Part shown: piece after piece, positions 1-12,103 of the stretch | How positions within the stretch are numbered: the first letter of the stretch is position 1 | Layout: each line of letters starts with the position of its first letter | NCBI GenBank assembly: GCA_000277445.1 | Contig: AJWJ01000054.1 | Coordinates: forward strand, 1-64,000 | Direction: 5' to 3' | From: Polysphondylium violaceum | Taxonomy: Eukaryota; Evosea; Eumycetozoa; Dictyosteliales; Dictyosteliaceae | Length of the DNA: 64,000 nucleotides | Made by a program: the position numbers and the translations under genes | Notes under the pieces: model-generated | What the model saw: only the letters and a program-made list of their open reading frames with translations | Told to the model about the DNA's origin: nothing | The model's database searches: none

Positions 1-1696
1 TTTGTATCACCTAAAAATAGGAAATTTCAATACTCTTGTTTTTATTATCCTACCCCGAAAATGTAACACAAGTTTTTTTGGGAATTCATTTTGGGGGCAT
101 TTTTTTTTTTAATTTTTTTACAAAATGACCTCAACTCCACATTAATTTGAAAATTTTCACAAAAAATTAAAACACTATCTCCCTCATTTCAGCCTTTGAG
201 AGTTGGGGTTTGAGCATGATCAATAATACTCAATCCCTCAATGTTTTAAAAATAGATGTTACTTAATCACACAATGCGTATTGATTCTGTACTAAATGAT
301 TCTTGTGGGAGAGTTTTTAGCAAAAATAGAAAATATCGCAAATGAACACAAATTAAAACAGAGGAATTGCATGTGAGGTGAACAATCACCCAGTTCGGGT
401 GATATATCAATCTATTTTTTTTGAACCACCTCACACAACTAATTCACACTACCCCTTTGGATTTCCTTGTATAGTGATTCTATTTTTCACCTTTCCTCCC
501 ATATTTTTTTTCGCCCTTTCAAATAACCGTTCACAAGTTAGGAGGCAAAAAAACATATGGTTAATGATGCTTTTACCTCATTTGTTGCACCGATTCATCA
601 ACAAATTCATTTTTCCCCCCACAAAATTTTCGCATTTGATTTTTTACAGATCTCAATCACCATCACAGTTTTTTTTTGAAAATAAATGGCTAAAATAGCA
701 CGAGGTTAAATGAAAATATTAATATCCAAAAAGAAGACAATAAATGAAGCCAATACTATTTAATATGATAATTATTAAATACATGTTCACGTATCCTTGT
801 GTTACTTTTCATCATGAGGTGTCATTGAGTTTCACTCTAAATTTCAGTACTTTTGATCATTTTGATAGATCATCACCACATTTCTATTCAACCACTCACA
901 CTCAGCAAAAAAAAATACCTACACTTTAAAGTCTTCCACAACAATACTCCAAATCGTGCGATTGAGTAAATTTAGATCAAAAAATTATCATAAATAGCTT
1001 TATATTGTAGGTTTTGAAATTAATTTAATTTACTCTATTTAATACAGTAAAAGATATATAATAGGTGGAGGAATAAGGGGTGGTTGTTTATTTCACCCAT
1101 CCTTCAGATTAATGTGAGGTCATGATGTCACAAGTTAGGTCTTTTATATTGAAATTCATCCCTCCTAGAGATGACACCCCAGATTCAATATGGGCAGTCT
1201 ATTTTTACCAAATTAACCGTTCAAAGTTTCAAGGGTGGTAAACTATATGGAAAATTAACCGTTCAAAATTACAAGGGTGGTTTAATAATTGAGATTGATA
1301 TTTTTTACTCTATTTGATTACTCCCCAAAAAAATTTACCATTGTTTTTTTTAGGTTGGATTATTTTGAAGACATCAACTAAAGTTATCGAATAATATCAA
1401 TTACACCTTTAAGATTTTAAAATTCAGACTAATTTACTATGATATATTAGGATCAGCATAAATCACCCAGCTTTATTTTCCTTCTGCAAGCACATTGATT
1501 GATTTTAGTTTTTTTGACAAATCCAATTCTTTGAATAAAAAAACAATTTTCCCAACATCAACAATTTCAAAAGATATTTTTGAATTTAATTTAATTAAGA
1601 GTACAATTATTATGGTAGGCATTCCATGAGGGCTGATGGTGATAATAATAAACAATGAGTTTTTTTTATTTTTATTTTTATTTTAATGAATAGTTT
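1..1696. other. Gene-poor interval with repeated Myb-like motif
   Basis: AT-rich with T and A runs and no convincing coding exon. The decamer TAACCGTTCA occurs at 524, 1214 and 1256. The last two lie in imperfect 30-bp direct repeats (1211-1240 and 1253-1282), each ending in CAAGGGTGG. A 60-codon minus-strand ORF (1473-1655) looks faintly protein-like but has no splice or start context I can defend. This side is downstream of the gene ending at 1697, so the motifs may serve a gene left of the window. Confidence 0.5.
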
Positions 1697-2729
1697 TTAA
1701 AGTTTAGCAGATACTTGATCTTTAACTAATAAAGCAATATCAAGTAAAGTGATATTTGGTGGATTAACCAAACGTAATAAATATGACACAAATGAGAGGA
1801 AATAAACAAATCCTGCTGGATTAACCTTTTTCTTATTTCCAACACCTCTTAAATATTTTGATGTATATAAAACTATAATATTGATAGTATTGTTATTATT
1901 AGTATAAGTATGTTGTTGTGAGAGGAAATAAAACAAAGATATACATACCAGCTTTTAATATTTTATCATTTCTAACTAATTTACCCTTGAATGAAATGAC
2001 TGAAACTAAAACATAAAGAATTGAAATGCCAATGTCTTTGACATCACGACGATAAACTGCATACAAGAGATCATATACAGAGCTTAAAATTAAACGAGCA
2101 CCTGTGATTTGAGTTAAAAGTACTTTAACTGGGGTTCTAGAGATGATCATAATCAAGAGATTGGCCATTGATTTAATTTGATCAAGAGAGACATTAGAGA
2201 GCATACCGACTAAAAGTCCCCAATTGAGTGGAAGACCACCTGGTGCAGATTGTTTCTTTTTACGTGATGTTCTCTCTTCACCACCAGTGCTAGATGATGA
2301 ACTATTTGATCCTGTATATGTAGAGGCAGCAGTGACTGAGCTATCCAATGAACCTTTTAATTTCCAAAATGCTGGTTTCTTTACAATTTGTTTAGCAGCT
2401 TTCATTTGAATTAATTTAGTATTTGGTGCATATCCATGAGTATTTTTAGTTGTTAAAAGATAATCTTGATCCTCTTCTTCTTCCTCCTCTTGTTCTTCTT
2501 GTTCTTGTTGTTGTTTTTCCAATTCTTGTTGCTTTATAATATTATCATATTGAATTCTTAATTCATCATATTGATCTTTATCCATGTATGGTTGAACTAC
2601 ATCAAGACTATCTTTACATTGATTGTTATCAATTCTAATGACTACATCTCTGAGTATATTTGTAATGCTTTCAAAGGCTTTGTGAGCCAATGTCTCCATA
2701 TCTCTTGTATTATAATCAAGGGTATCCAT
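1697..2729 (-). CDS. Unrecognised membrane-associated protein, 318 aa
   Basis: I do not recognise this family. Two exons are supported: 2729-1949 and 1872-1697, with a GTATGT donor and TAG acceptor around a 76-bp intron that joins the frames cleanly. The N-terminal quarter is soluble and helical, followed by a Gln/Glu run (about residues 68-86), a linker with poly-Ser and a basic KKK patch, and then a hydrophobic C-terminal half. That half has three or four possible membrane segments (about residues 190-210, 215-235, 240-258 and 285-305). The layout suggests a protein anchored in an internal membrane by its C-terminal half. It is divergent from the BORCS5-like gene. Function is unknown. The existence of the gene is well supported, its role is not. 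Confidence 0.75.
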
Positions 2730-3447
2730 TTTAGCTATGTGTATGAGTAATTATAGATATATAGATATGTAGATATTGAGCAATACAATAAAAACAAATT
2801 AATAAAAATACCACAACAAAAAAACACACATCAATCAAATCAAATGTTTTTTTCGAAAATAATTTTCTAAAAAAAAAAAAAAAAAAAAAAAAATAATTTC
2901 ANGGTTTTTTTCTACCAAGGGATACTTGGGACGCCGGCGTATGACGAATTTTTTTCCAAATTTGTAGAAATCGATTTCAATGAGAGTCTTGTCATTTATG
3001 ATGAACAACAAGATCTCGTCAGTATGTGTGTGGATGTTGATAAAAAATTTGTAAAAGAGACAAGTTCTCACACCACCCACTCTGAAACACAAATATACCA
3101 TATGATAAATAAAAAGAATCTCAAAATGACAAATCATTAAATTTAATTATTTTTTAAAAAAAATTAATATTTTTTATTTATTTTTTTTTTTTCTTCGAAT
3201 ATATTCAAGATTGAAAATCCAATTCAGAAATAACAATCCATCATTATCGTCTTTTTTTTTTTTCTAAATTTTATTTTATTCTTACTTATTTATACCTACA
3301 GAGAAGACTATCACTCACTCACTCACTCTTTCAAGTCATCATATCTATACTATTCTTATTTCCTTTTATTGAACAATACATCCTATCTATATACTTTTTT
3401 TAGAAAAATAATAATTGTATATAGTTTGTGTTTATTGAAATGATAAT
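2730..3447. promoter_or_regulatory. Divergent intergenic region with GC palindrome
   Basis: Shared 5' region of the genes starting at 2729 (minus) and 3448 (plus). It has long A/T tracts, a fourfold CACT run near 3311 and a GC-rich perfect palindrome ACGCCGGCGT at 2931-2940, which is striking in this composition. A minus-strand ORF (2835-3137) crosses the ambiguous base at 2902. Part of it reads like protein, but it has no good start and I do not call it. Confidence 0.45.
2902..2902. other. Ambiguous base (N)
   Basis: A single N follows a long A-run, probably an unresolved homopolymer/assembly position. Confidence 0.95.
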
Positions 3448-4762
3448 ATGGGTCAAATAGATAGTAAGGAACAACAACAACAACAACAGAATGAACAACA
3501 AAGACTGAGGTCATCTTCATCTGGTATGCCTCCACCATCACCAAATTTAATGCAAGATGTTAGTTTAGCAAATATACCTTATCAAGAGATAATGGATCTA
3601 TTGAATAAACCTTCAGGCTATACATCACATGGCTATGATCCTGGTTCATCAAATACAAATACAAATGGTGTTGGTAGTAGTAATAGTGGTAATGGTAGTG
3701 GTGGAAGTAATAGTAGCAGTAGAAGTCTAAGTAGAATTAGTAGTATAAATGATATTCCTTCAGTATCATCATCAATAAATAGTAGTGGTGCTGGAATTAG
3801 TTTTAATAATAATAGTAGTAGCAGTATTAGTAACAATATGAATAATGGTGATCATCAACTATTATTACAAAAGCAGCAGCAACAACAACAACAACAACAA
3901 CAACAAGCTACACAAATTATCGATTGCAATGGTTTTCAATTACCAAAAGAAGAGTTGGAGCCTGAAGAAGAAATTTTACAAAGATTACCTATTGTAAGTA
4001 CACATACACATGACTGATTTGTCATCGTATATTCTTTGTATTAACACACTCTTACTCTTTCTACTACTACAATATTAGATTTATCCTTTATTAAATACAA
4101 AGCCAGAAGTTGTTATTGAAAAAATACTAGAAAGTAATCCTTTTTCTTTATCTATTTTCCCACCTTCTCCTTCTATTTCTTCCTCTTCACCCTCTTCTTC
4201 CCCTTTATCATTATCATCATCTTCCACATTTTCTACTACATTAAGTAAATACTATTAGTAGTAGTCTATAGTTATTGGACACAATCAAATATTAATCTAA
4301 TATCTATCTACTCCTATTTTAGATGCTTTTGATGTAAATTCATCACTTAGAATGCTTTGTTTATATAAGCAACACATAGAATTATCAACTTCAAATATAT
4401 CAATAGAGCAAGATGGTTTAATTAAAAAAATTGGAGAAATGGATATGCTTTGTACAAAAGCAAATCAATTAATGGTAAAGTACGCAACATTTACAAAACA
4501 AACTATATCTCAATTACCCGATGTAAATAAAATGAACGCACAAGTAAAAGATACTCAACAAACCATGAATAACATATTGGATAAAATACAAAATATCATA
4601 CAATATTTACCAGATCAACAAGATGAATTAAATTATTTAAATCAATCTTTAAACAAACCAATTTCATCTTCCTCTTCTTCATCTTCATCATCCTCTTCAT
4701 CCTCATCATCAAAAGAAAAACCTCAATTACAACATCATGACTCAAATGTTTGTATAGATTAA
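3448..4762 (+). CDS. borcs5: BORCS5 (myrlysin)-like BORC subunit
   Basis: BORC is a lysosome-surface complex that recruits Arl8 and kinesin; BORCS5 is its N-myristoylated subunit. The protein begins MGQIDSKE, leaving Gly2 in a myristoylation context as in human BORCS5. Exons are 3448-3993, 4079-4244 and 4323-4762, with clean GTAAGT/GTAAAT donors and TAG acceptors, giving about 383 residues. After a Gln/Asn/Ser-rich stretch comes LPIIYPLL, matching the IPTFQPLL region of the human protein, and then LRMLCLYKQHI followed by QDGLIKKIGEMD, close to the human LCLRYQDHL and QNALVKRIKEMD. A helical region and a Ser homopolymer end the protein. It is longer than the roughly 196-residue human protein because of low-complexity inserts. 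It lies 93 bp ahead of the Rab-GAP on the same strand. Confidence 0.82.
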
Positions 4763-4855
4763 TTCATTTACATTTTTAAAAAAATATTGGTACTAATATA
4801 TCAAATATAGTCATTATTAAAAGGTGTATCACTTACAAATATAATTCATAGTTTT

Positions 4856-6051
4856 ATGGATAAAAAGTCATTGTGGGTAGATGAAATTTTACCAAAATAT
4901 GAAAGTTTTAAAGGTACAGCAAAAGTTAGAGAGTTGGCGAGAAAGGGTATTGATAAAGATATTAGAGGACTTGTTTGGCAATCATGTATAGGTAATTCTT
5001 TGCAAATTACACCTGCAAGCTATTCAAAAATGGTAGAGAAAATAGAAAAGATAAATTTAGAAAGTAATAACAATTTAAATCAAGGTGATAGTGATAATAA
5101 TAGTAATAATAATAGTAATAATAATAATAATAATAATAATGATCATTATGATTATTTAGCCAAAACAGAAGAAAAATCACTTATAAAAGATTCAATAGTA
5201 AATAGTTTTTCAATGATAGAAATAGATTTACCAAGAACGTTTGCATCATTTTCACTTGTAAATAAGGAAACTTCACAATTTAGAAAGCAGTTACAAAGAA
5301 TTTTAATGTCATTTGCCCAATATCTTCCGAGAGTAGGATATGTTCAAGGTATGAGTTATTTGGGTGCAATGTTTTTATTACACATGGATGAATATCATTC
5401 TTTTGTTTGTTTTACAAATTTAATAGGAAATAATCGATTCATTGAATCTCTCTTTCATTTAAATATGAAAGAAGTAAGTATTATTAATAATTTAAAAATT
5501 AATATTTATTATGATTATATTAATAATTTAATAATTAGATTGATAGATATATGCTATGTTTTCAAGAGATGTTATTACATACTTTACCAAAATTACATGA
5601 ACACTTTATAGACATTGGCTTTCTTCCACATCATTATTTAATTCAATGGTGGCTGACATTGTTTTGCCAATCTTTACCATTAAATGTTGCCATTAGAATT
5701 TGGGATTGTTTTATTATTGAAGGTGATCTCTTTTTATATATAACATCTTTGGGTATACTCTTTCATTATCGAAAAGCACTCGAAGAAAATAATTTAGAAT
5801 TTTGTAAAACTTTTTTATCAAATCTCCCCTCTGATTTGGACCCTGATCTCTTATTCAAGTCAATAGATCACATAAATATATCTCATTGTTTACAAATTTG
5901 GAGAAAATTTGAAGTGGAAAACTTGGAAATGTCTGAAGAGCTTGTATCTTTTAAACAATCAAGTTCATCTTATAAAAATCATGACGATGATGATCAAGTT
6001 GATAATGAAATTGATAATGGCGTTAACAGCAACCATCGTAGTAGCTGGTAA
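4856..6051 (+). CDS. TBC domain Rab-GAP, TBC1D12/TBC1D14-like
   Basis: Predicted GTPase-activating protein for a Rab. TBC1D14 of animals acts on Rab11-positive recycling endosomes and autophagy. Exons are 4856-5473 and 5539-6051 (GTAAGT donor, TAG acceptor), about 376 residues. The opening WVDEILPKYES, RGLVWQ and IGNSLQIT match the start of the TBC1D12/14 domain closely. Both catalytic fingers are present: IxxDxxR at I121/D124/R127 and YVQGM with Gln164. A poly-Asn insert (about residues 82-96) interrupts the domain between conserved blocks. The N-terminal extension of animal TBC1D14 is missing, so either the protein is nearly all domain or an upstream exon was missed; a TAG acceptor-like site lies just before the ATG. 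An acidic tail follows the domain. Confidence 0.85.
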
Positions 6052-6229
6052 AAGAAAAGTAATATCCTGTTCATACAATATCTTTTTTTTTTTTTTTTCT
6101 TTTTTTTATCTCTAGCAATGAAATTTAGATTATTACCAACGGCTAGTTATTTTAAATTTATTCTAAATACATATATTATAATAGAATAAACTTTTATCTT
6201 TTTTTTTATATATACAAAGTTGTTTTTTT

Positions 6230-7990
6230 TTATTTATTTGAATCCAACATTACAATAATAGTATAATCACCATATTTCTTCATTTGACATTTTTGTTGAT
6301 TTGGAATGGTTGATTTTTGTGGAAAATGACATTCGATATCCACACCGATTTCATCAAATTTTAAAACATTGCTTGGTGTCGTTGGCTTTTGCTCACCAAC
6401 ACCAATAGCTTGTGTTGGTAACTTTGATATGGGTGAATCACCAAAACTAAACGAACTATTGTTACTGTTACTTGCTTCATTATTTTTAATTTGGCTGTTA
6501 TTATTATTATTATTATTATTATTGTTATTGTTATTGTTGTTGTTGCTGTTGTTGTTATTCTCATTATCATTATTGGTTATTTTGTTTTTATTACTATTAT
6601 TTACAATATTAGTTCTTTCACTTTTAACCTTAATATCATCAAATAAAACAGGGTTATCAATTTCAAATTCATTGTTATCGCTAAACTGTCTATAATCTGG
6701 TGCAAAATCATCACTACCAAAAGGATCTTCATCATCATCATTATCAATGTTATTATTATTGTTATTGTTGTTATTTAAAATATTATCTTGTTTATCAATT
6801 TTTAAATCTTTTGCGTCAGATTCAAATACATCTTGTAAATTAAAAATAATACTCTCGTCAGATTCATTTTCCAAAGGTTGTCTTTTTCTTTTTTTCACAG
6901 CAGAAGGTAAAGACGGTGAAAATGAAAAACTAAAGTCTGTGATATCTTCAAAATCTAAAACCTTTCCCACATTACTAGTATTCTTTGGTTTTTGTGACTT
7001 TGTTGGTGTGAATTGTGTCAATATTGCCGATTGTGAACTAAACTCTGGTGCTTTAAGAGACCATCCTTCTAAAGAATCTAATATTTCCAACTGATCATCA
7101 GAAATTATAGCCTCTAATGCTGATATGTTCGTAAATCTTTCTTCAAATATTTTAGCTTTTAATTTCTTTTCTTCCTCCTGTTTCTTTTGTTCTTGCTCCT
7201 GTTGTTCTTGATCTTTTTGTTTTTGTAGTGGAGATGTTGGTAAAGGTAATTGATTTGGTATTTGCTCTTGCTCCTTTTTAATAGGATTTTTATTTAATAC
7301 TAAACCAGGAAGTTTTTTAAACTCTCTTTTCTCTGTTCCCTGTTCCAAGAAACCGAGATCCCTTAATTTTTCAGAATCTAATATAGGAAGAGATTTAGTT
7401 CTTGGTAATATTGAATTTCTTCTACATAAACAACCACCAATATTAGTATTACTAATATCTAGATATTAAAAGAAAATCAAACAATACTCTACTTACTCTG
7501 CCAATAAGGCAATTACTCTAGGTTGTTCGGATAAAGGTAATAGTTTCTTAATACTTGAAAGTTTACATTTCTTTACTAACGAACATCTCTTTACATCTAT
7601 ACAAAAATCATTAAAACTATATTCATGTAAACATAATATAGCACCAAAGAATTGTGCAGGATTACTGAATTTTCTTTCTCTATTTTTGTCGTTGATATAA
7701 GTATATTATATGATAATATCATATATGATTATTATCATAAAATACAATACTTACTTCATCATAGATTTTATTTCATTAGGAACGATATTTAACTTTAGAT
7801 AAGATTGATTATCTGATAGATAAAATGAGTAAGATTCTTTCTTTTCATTGTGTTCATCCATCGATATCACTTGACCACAAGGATCCTCTGGTTTAGTTCC
7901 ACTTATAAAAGCATTTTCAATCCATCCTGTTTTAATCGTATGTATTTGTGTTGATATTGGTCTACCACCATTTGAATCTACGAAAAACAT
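6230..7990 (-). CDS. Unrecognised low-complexity protein, about 546 aa
   Basis: Not recognised. Exons on the minus strand are 7990-7755, 7679-7497 and 7451-6230. The 45-bp second intron is short but splices in frame. The ordered N-terminal part (about residues 1-165) contains a Cys-bearing segment, GGCLCRRN, and a PRTKSLPIL motif. The rest is largely disordered: Lys/Gln/Glu-rich, a basic KKRKRQP patch that could be a nuclear signal, acidic DDDEDPFGSDDF, and long Asn runs. It lies convergent to the Rab-GAP. The patchy conserved N-terminus plus basic and acidic tail suggests a nuclear protein, which is inference only. The start at 7990 is the first ATG; a possible 5' UTR intron acceptor lies beside it. 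Confidence 0.65.
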
Positions 7991-8185
7991 ATATGAGCTA
8001 TATATAGATTATATACATATATATATCATAAGTATATAAACATACCAAGAGTAATAATTATTATAAAAGAAAATGCAAAGTTTTGTCAAATAAAAAAACC
8101 AAAAAAAAAAAATAAAATAAATTTTACAGGAAATTCTCATTTTTTTGATGATCTTTTACAAATATATATAAATAAATAAAAGCTT

Positions 8186-9089
8186 TTATTCTTTACTTGG
8201 TTTTTCGCTTTGAGCAGTACTGCCAAAAAGTCCAGTTGGAACAAAAATATATGATTTCGATGGTTCTTTTGAAATTTGAAGAAGTGCATCCAATTCTCTT
8301 AAACGAACAGCAACGGGCGATGATTCCAGTGTTTTGGCTGCTTCTAAAATCTAAATTACATTGAATATTAGTATTTGTATTGTAAACTACATACACTACA
8401 CTCTATACCCTTTGATTGAAATATTATAAACATACTTTTTTAGATACGAGTACTTCAGCTTCAGCATTAATGATTGTTGCCTCACGTAAACGTTCAGCTT
8501 CAGCTTTTTTAGCAAATGCTCTTGCCATACCTTCTTCAAATTTAATGTCTTTAAGATTGATTCTTTGTACTTCAACACCCCAACTTTCGGCCGACGATTT
8601 TACATCTTCAAAGATTTCTTCACTAAATTTATCACGATTGTGTAAAACGTCGTCCAATGTGTTTTGTGACAAGATATCTCTAATTTTAATTTGAGCGAGT
8701 TCTCTAATGACTCTGTCGTGATCGGTTACCTCGCACACAGCTTTAAGGGGATCAACGACACGATAGTAAACAATGGCGTCGGCAATCAAAGAGATGTTGT
8801 CTTTGGAAATGATTTCTTGTTTTTCCAATGAAAACGACACAATTCTAGTGTCTACCAATTCAATCGACTGAATAAATGGTATTTGTAATCTAATGCCTGG
8901 TTTCTTTACACTGGTAACTTTTCCAAGAGTAAAAGTTACACCCATTTCGTATTGATTGATAATTGTAAAAAAGCCTCTCTTAGATTCATTGTTGTGAATA
9001 TTACGAGTATTTAATGCTGAAATATTAAATGATGGCTTTTTGAGCATAGAAACTGCTCTTTTAAAAGTAGATTGAGCTAAAACACTCAT
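8186..9089 (-). CDS. Stomatin-like protein (SLP-2 type), mitochondrial
   Basis: SPFH/band-7 scaffold of the mitochondrial inner membrane; SLP-2 organises cardiolipin-rich domains and protects respiratory complexes and prohibitins. Exons are 9089-8436 and 8350-8186 (GTATGT donor, TAG acceptor), giving 272 residues. The N-terminus is basic and hydroxylated with few acids (about residues 1-35), as for a matrix-type presequence. The band-7 domain follows: YEMGVTFTLGKV, KPGIRLQIPFIQ, a DNISLIADAIVYYRV core, and the helix AFAKKAEAERLREATIINAE typical of SLP-2. The end, PSKSYIFVPTGLFG, resembles the SLP-2 signature YIFVPTGL. It is shorter than the 356-residue human protein, with part of the C-terminal coiled region missing. 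Confidence 0.9.
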
Positions 9090-9325
9090 TATTATTATTA
9101 TATGGTAATTGCCTAATTAAATGATCAAAAAACTTGATCTAGATTTTTTTAAAAAATTAAAAAAAAAAAAAAAAGAAAAAAAAAAAAGACAATAATTTGT
9201 CGTTCCACGAGAGAATGATGTTTATTAGTTTATGCATTCAGATTTGCCTATCAACAGCCTTGCATTCACTCACTCATTCACACATTCATATACAATCGCA
9301 CGAGCAGTAGCACATAATAGATAAA

Positions 9326-9622
9326 ATGAACAACTACAAAGATATTAGTGTACCATCATTTTTTCCAGCAGTCACATCAGAATGCAAAGAAAAAGCAGCT
9401 AAATTTTTCATTTGCATTGAAGATAAAATGCAATATATGAATCAAGAAGTATGTGTTTTTTGACAACAAAGAAACAGTACACATATACTTACTTTATAAT
9501 TAAATTAATTCTAGGATATCAATGGTGCTAAAAGAGGTCTAACTATTTGTGAAAATTTAATGAATGAATACAAAGAGTGCATGCAAGCATCTCTAGCTAA
9601 AGGAAGTGAAAGATTATTATAA
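9326..9622 (+). CDS. Twin CX9C mitochondrial protein, 76 aa
   Basis: Too small for an ordinary ORF scan because it is split: exons 9326-9448 and 9515-9622 (GTATGT donor, CTAG acceptor), joined in phase 0. Two exact C-x9-C motifs are present, CKEKAAKFFIC in exon 1 and CENLMNEYKEC in exon 2, the antiparallel helical hairpin oxidised by the Mia40 pathway in the intermembrane space. There is no presequence, as expected for such clients. Members of this class serve as cytochrome oxidase assembly factors or small subunits; I cannot place it in a named family. It is divergent from the SLP-2-like gene across 236 bp. Confidence 0.8.
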
Positions 9623-9906
9623 TACTGTCGTCATCAGAATCATATAATATCTCTTTTAAACAACAATGTATATAAATAAAACAACTTGATTAAATTCAAA
9701 TCCTATAAATTGTCTGTATCTGTGTCATATTAAAGATAAAAGAAATAAAAAACAACTTTTTTTACTATGATTATTATTATTAAGTAATATTACTATTGAT
9801 AATATTAAATTTAATAATATTATATTATATGTATATATATTAATTTATATTAAGTATTATTTATGTGTTTTTTGTTTTTAATTAAAAAAATATTATTATC
9901 AATGAA

Positions 9907-9945
<39 letters not shown>

Positions 9946-9948
9946 TGT
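9623..9948. other. AT-rich convergent 3' interval
   Basis: Between two convergent genes. Contains ATT/TAT-rich simple sequence that runs up to the stop codon at 9949. Nothing else seen. Confidence 0.5.
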
Positions 9949-11908
9949 TTACAACTTGAGGGCAGATTGGAGTGATTCTAAAGTTGGTACTTCAGAGTTA
10001 TCACCAGAGACGACCAAAGTTGGTTTGGATGAGGTCATCTTTTTGGCAACTCTTTTAACATCTTCGGCGGTGACTTTGGCAACTTCTTGGGCAAATTGAG
10101 ATGGGGTGAGAATGTTTTCAACTTGGTAGACAGCTTGTTTACCAATGAATTCGAGGGCATTGCTACGGGTTTCGGTTTGTTCAAAGATGTGGCTACGAGT
10201 GATGGTTTTGGCTTTTTCCAATTCTTGACCAGAGACGTTGGAGGCGGCAACGATTTCGCTGGTGAGTAAGGAGAGGACTTTGGCAACGTTGGATTCGGTT
10301 TCAAAGTAGACACCAAAGAGACCGGCATCACCATAGGTCAAGTTGAAGGCTTCGGCAGAGACGACAGATGGGTTGTTGGTGACGATTTGGTTTAATCTAG
10401 AAGTGACACCATTGCCTGGGGCAAGTTTGGCACAACCGGCACCTAAAATATTTTGGAGGACAGAGAGAGCGGCAACGTCTCTGACATTAGAGTGGGCAGC
10501 ACCTTCAAAACCGAGGATAACGTGGCTGTTACCGGCGTTGTATTTAATGGATTCACCACCAATGTATTTGGCTGGCTCAGAGGTGAGGGCGGCAGAGGAT
10601 TTGGTACGACCGAAATCGAGTTTACCAGCTTCCTCAACCAATTCTTTGTGGTTGACACCAACGCTGACCAAGACCATGTTGGATGGGGTGTAGGCCTTGT
10701 CGGCAAATTCGGTGACGGCTTCTTGAGTGAGATTAGAGATATTGCATCTTGGGGCAACGAGTGGACGACCAAGAGTCTTTCCTCTGAAGGCAGCTTGATG
10801 AAGAGAGTCAAAGAGGGTGGTGTAGATATCGTGATTGTAGGCTTCACTTTCGTCGGCAACAACGGCAGCACTGTCACGTACTTCGTGGTATGGAAGAGTT
10901 GGTTTGGTGACGTTTGCCAAGTGTTGTAACATAAATTGTGAGGTGACTGGGAGAGTTTGAGTAGAGATTAAAAGAGAGTCACGACTGGCTTGAGTGAAAG
11001 CAGTGCTACCCATGGTTTCAATTTCTCTTTGTACTTCTAAATAGAGTTTCTTGCTGTTTGATTGGAAAACTAAATTCTTTAATACTTGGTTAACACCAGC
11101 ACTATTGTGGCATTCATTTCTAGAACCACTCTTAATATAGAGACCTAATGAAACAGCTGGACCACTGTATCCACCAGTCATAGAAACAACTTTTAATCCA
11201 TTAGCAAGAGTTGATGATTCAACAACTCTTGGAGTTTCTTGAAAGGTACTAGTAGTATACTAAAATTATTGTTGAGGAAACAAGTTAGTTTTTTTTTGAT
11301 TCTATGATACATTTCCTTTTATCTGTGTATCTGTAAGGCAATCGTCATTGTCATTGTCATCACCATTGTCGTCACCATCAACATTGTCATTTGTTACACC
11401 TATTCTATTTCTAACAATAACCCTAAATACTACTATTACTATTACTATTCATTATTCTAACTTTTCTTTTCTTCTTTCCTATGCAACACTGATTCTAATC
11501 TTTCTGTATCTATCTGTGCCCAATCCCTAATTCTGATATTGATTGTGTTTTTTTTTAAAAAAAAAAAATAAAAAAAAAAATAAGAAAAATACTTGTTGAT
11601 CATCTGCTTATCTGTAATTTGCTGCTATGTTGTTGATCGTTGTTATTGTTATTGATATCTGTACCTATCTCCTACCACTACCGTTTGACGATATCATTTG
11701 ATAATATCAGATGCGCATATGCAACTACACCTAAATTAATTTGATGTACTGCTGACGACGACTAATGATGATGTATGACGACTTGTGAATTACGACGACT
11801 GTTTGCTCCGACTGTTGCTAAAAAATACACAATATTATCATTGTGCACAATGAATAATTTATGATCACATACATATCTGATGCCTTTGGCTAATCCTCTA
11901 GATAACAT
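9949..11908 (-). CDS. mppA2: Mitochondrial processing peptidase alpha / bc1 core-2-like subunit
   Basis: M16-family, non-catalytic partner type. Exons are 11908-11873, a 36-bp first exon coding the presequence MLSRGLAKGIRY, and 11259-9949, giving 448 residues. After cleavage the protein starts near TTSTFQETPRVVESSTLANG. The HxxEH zinc site of beta-MPP is absent (the position reads GVNQVLKN), so it should not itself bind catalytic zinc. The fold is kept throughout, including a Gly-containing loop GAGCAKLAPGNG. Such proteins sit in the matrix peptidase as alpha subunit or in complex III as core 2, and sequence alone does not settle which. The length matches the D. discoideum alpha-2 subunit as I recall it. 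The single 613-bp intron is unusually long for this window. Codon use is C/G-richer than in the neighbours, which fits high expression. Confidence 0.85.
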
Positions 11909-12103
11909 GTTTGTTGTTTTCTCAATATATATGATACTATGAAGAACAAAAAGTAAAAAAATTAAGACCTCAATTTTGATTTTTTTTTTTCAATGAGAGA
12001 TGAAGGAAAAAAAAAAAAAAATTTTGATACAAAAAAAAACGTTACGTTACGACGCATCACACATATTAATAGAAAAAAAAAATAAAAAAAAGATATTGAT
12101 TAT

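Noticed and set aside
3448-6051. Fusion of the BORCS5-like and Rab-GAP reading frames into one protein
   Set aside because: The acceptor before the second ATG would need a phase-2 donor; the candidate donors near the BORCS5 end are phase 0 or 1, so no in-frame join exists.
10343-10929. Plus-strand ORFs opposite the processing peptidase gene
   Set aside because: Antisense shadows of a C/G-rich, well-conserved coding sequence.
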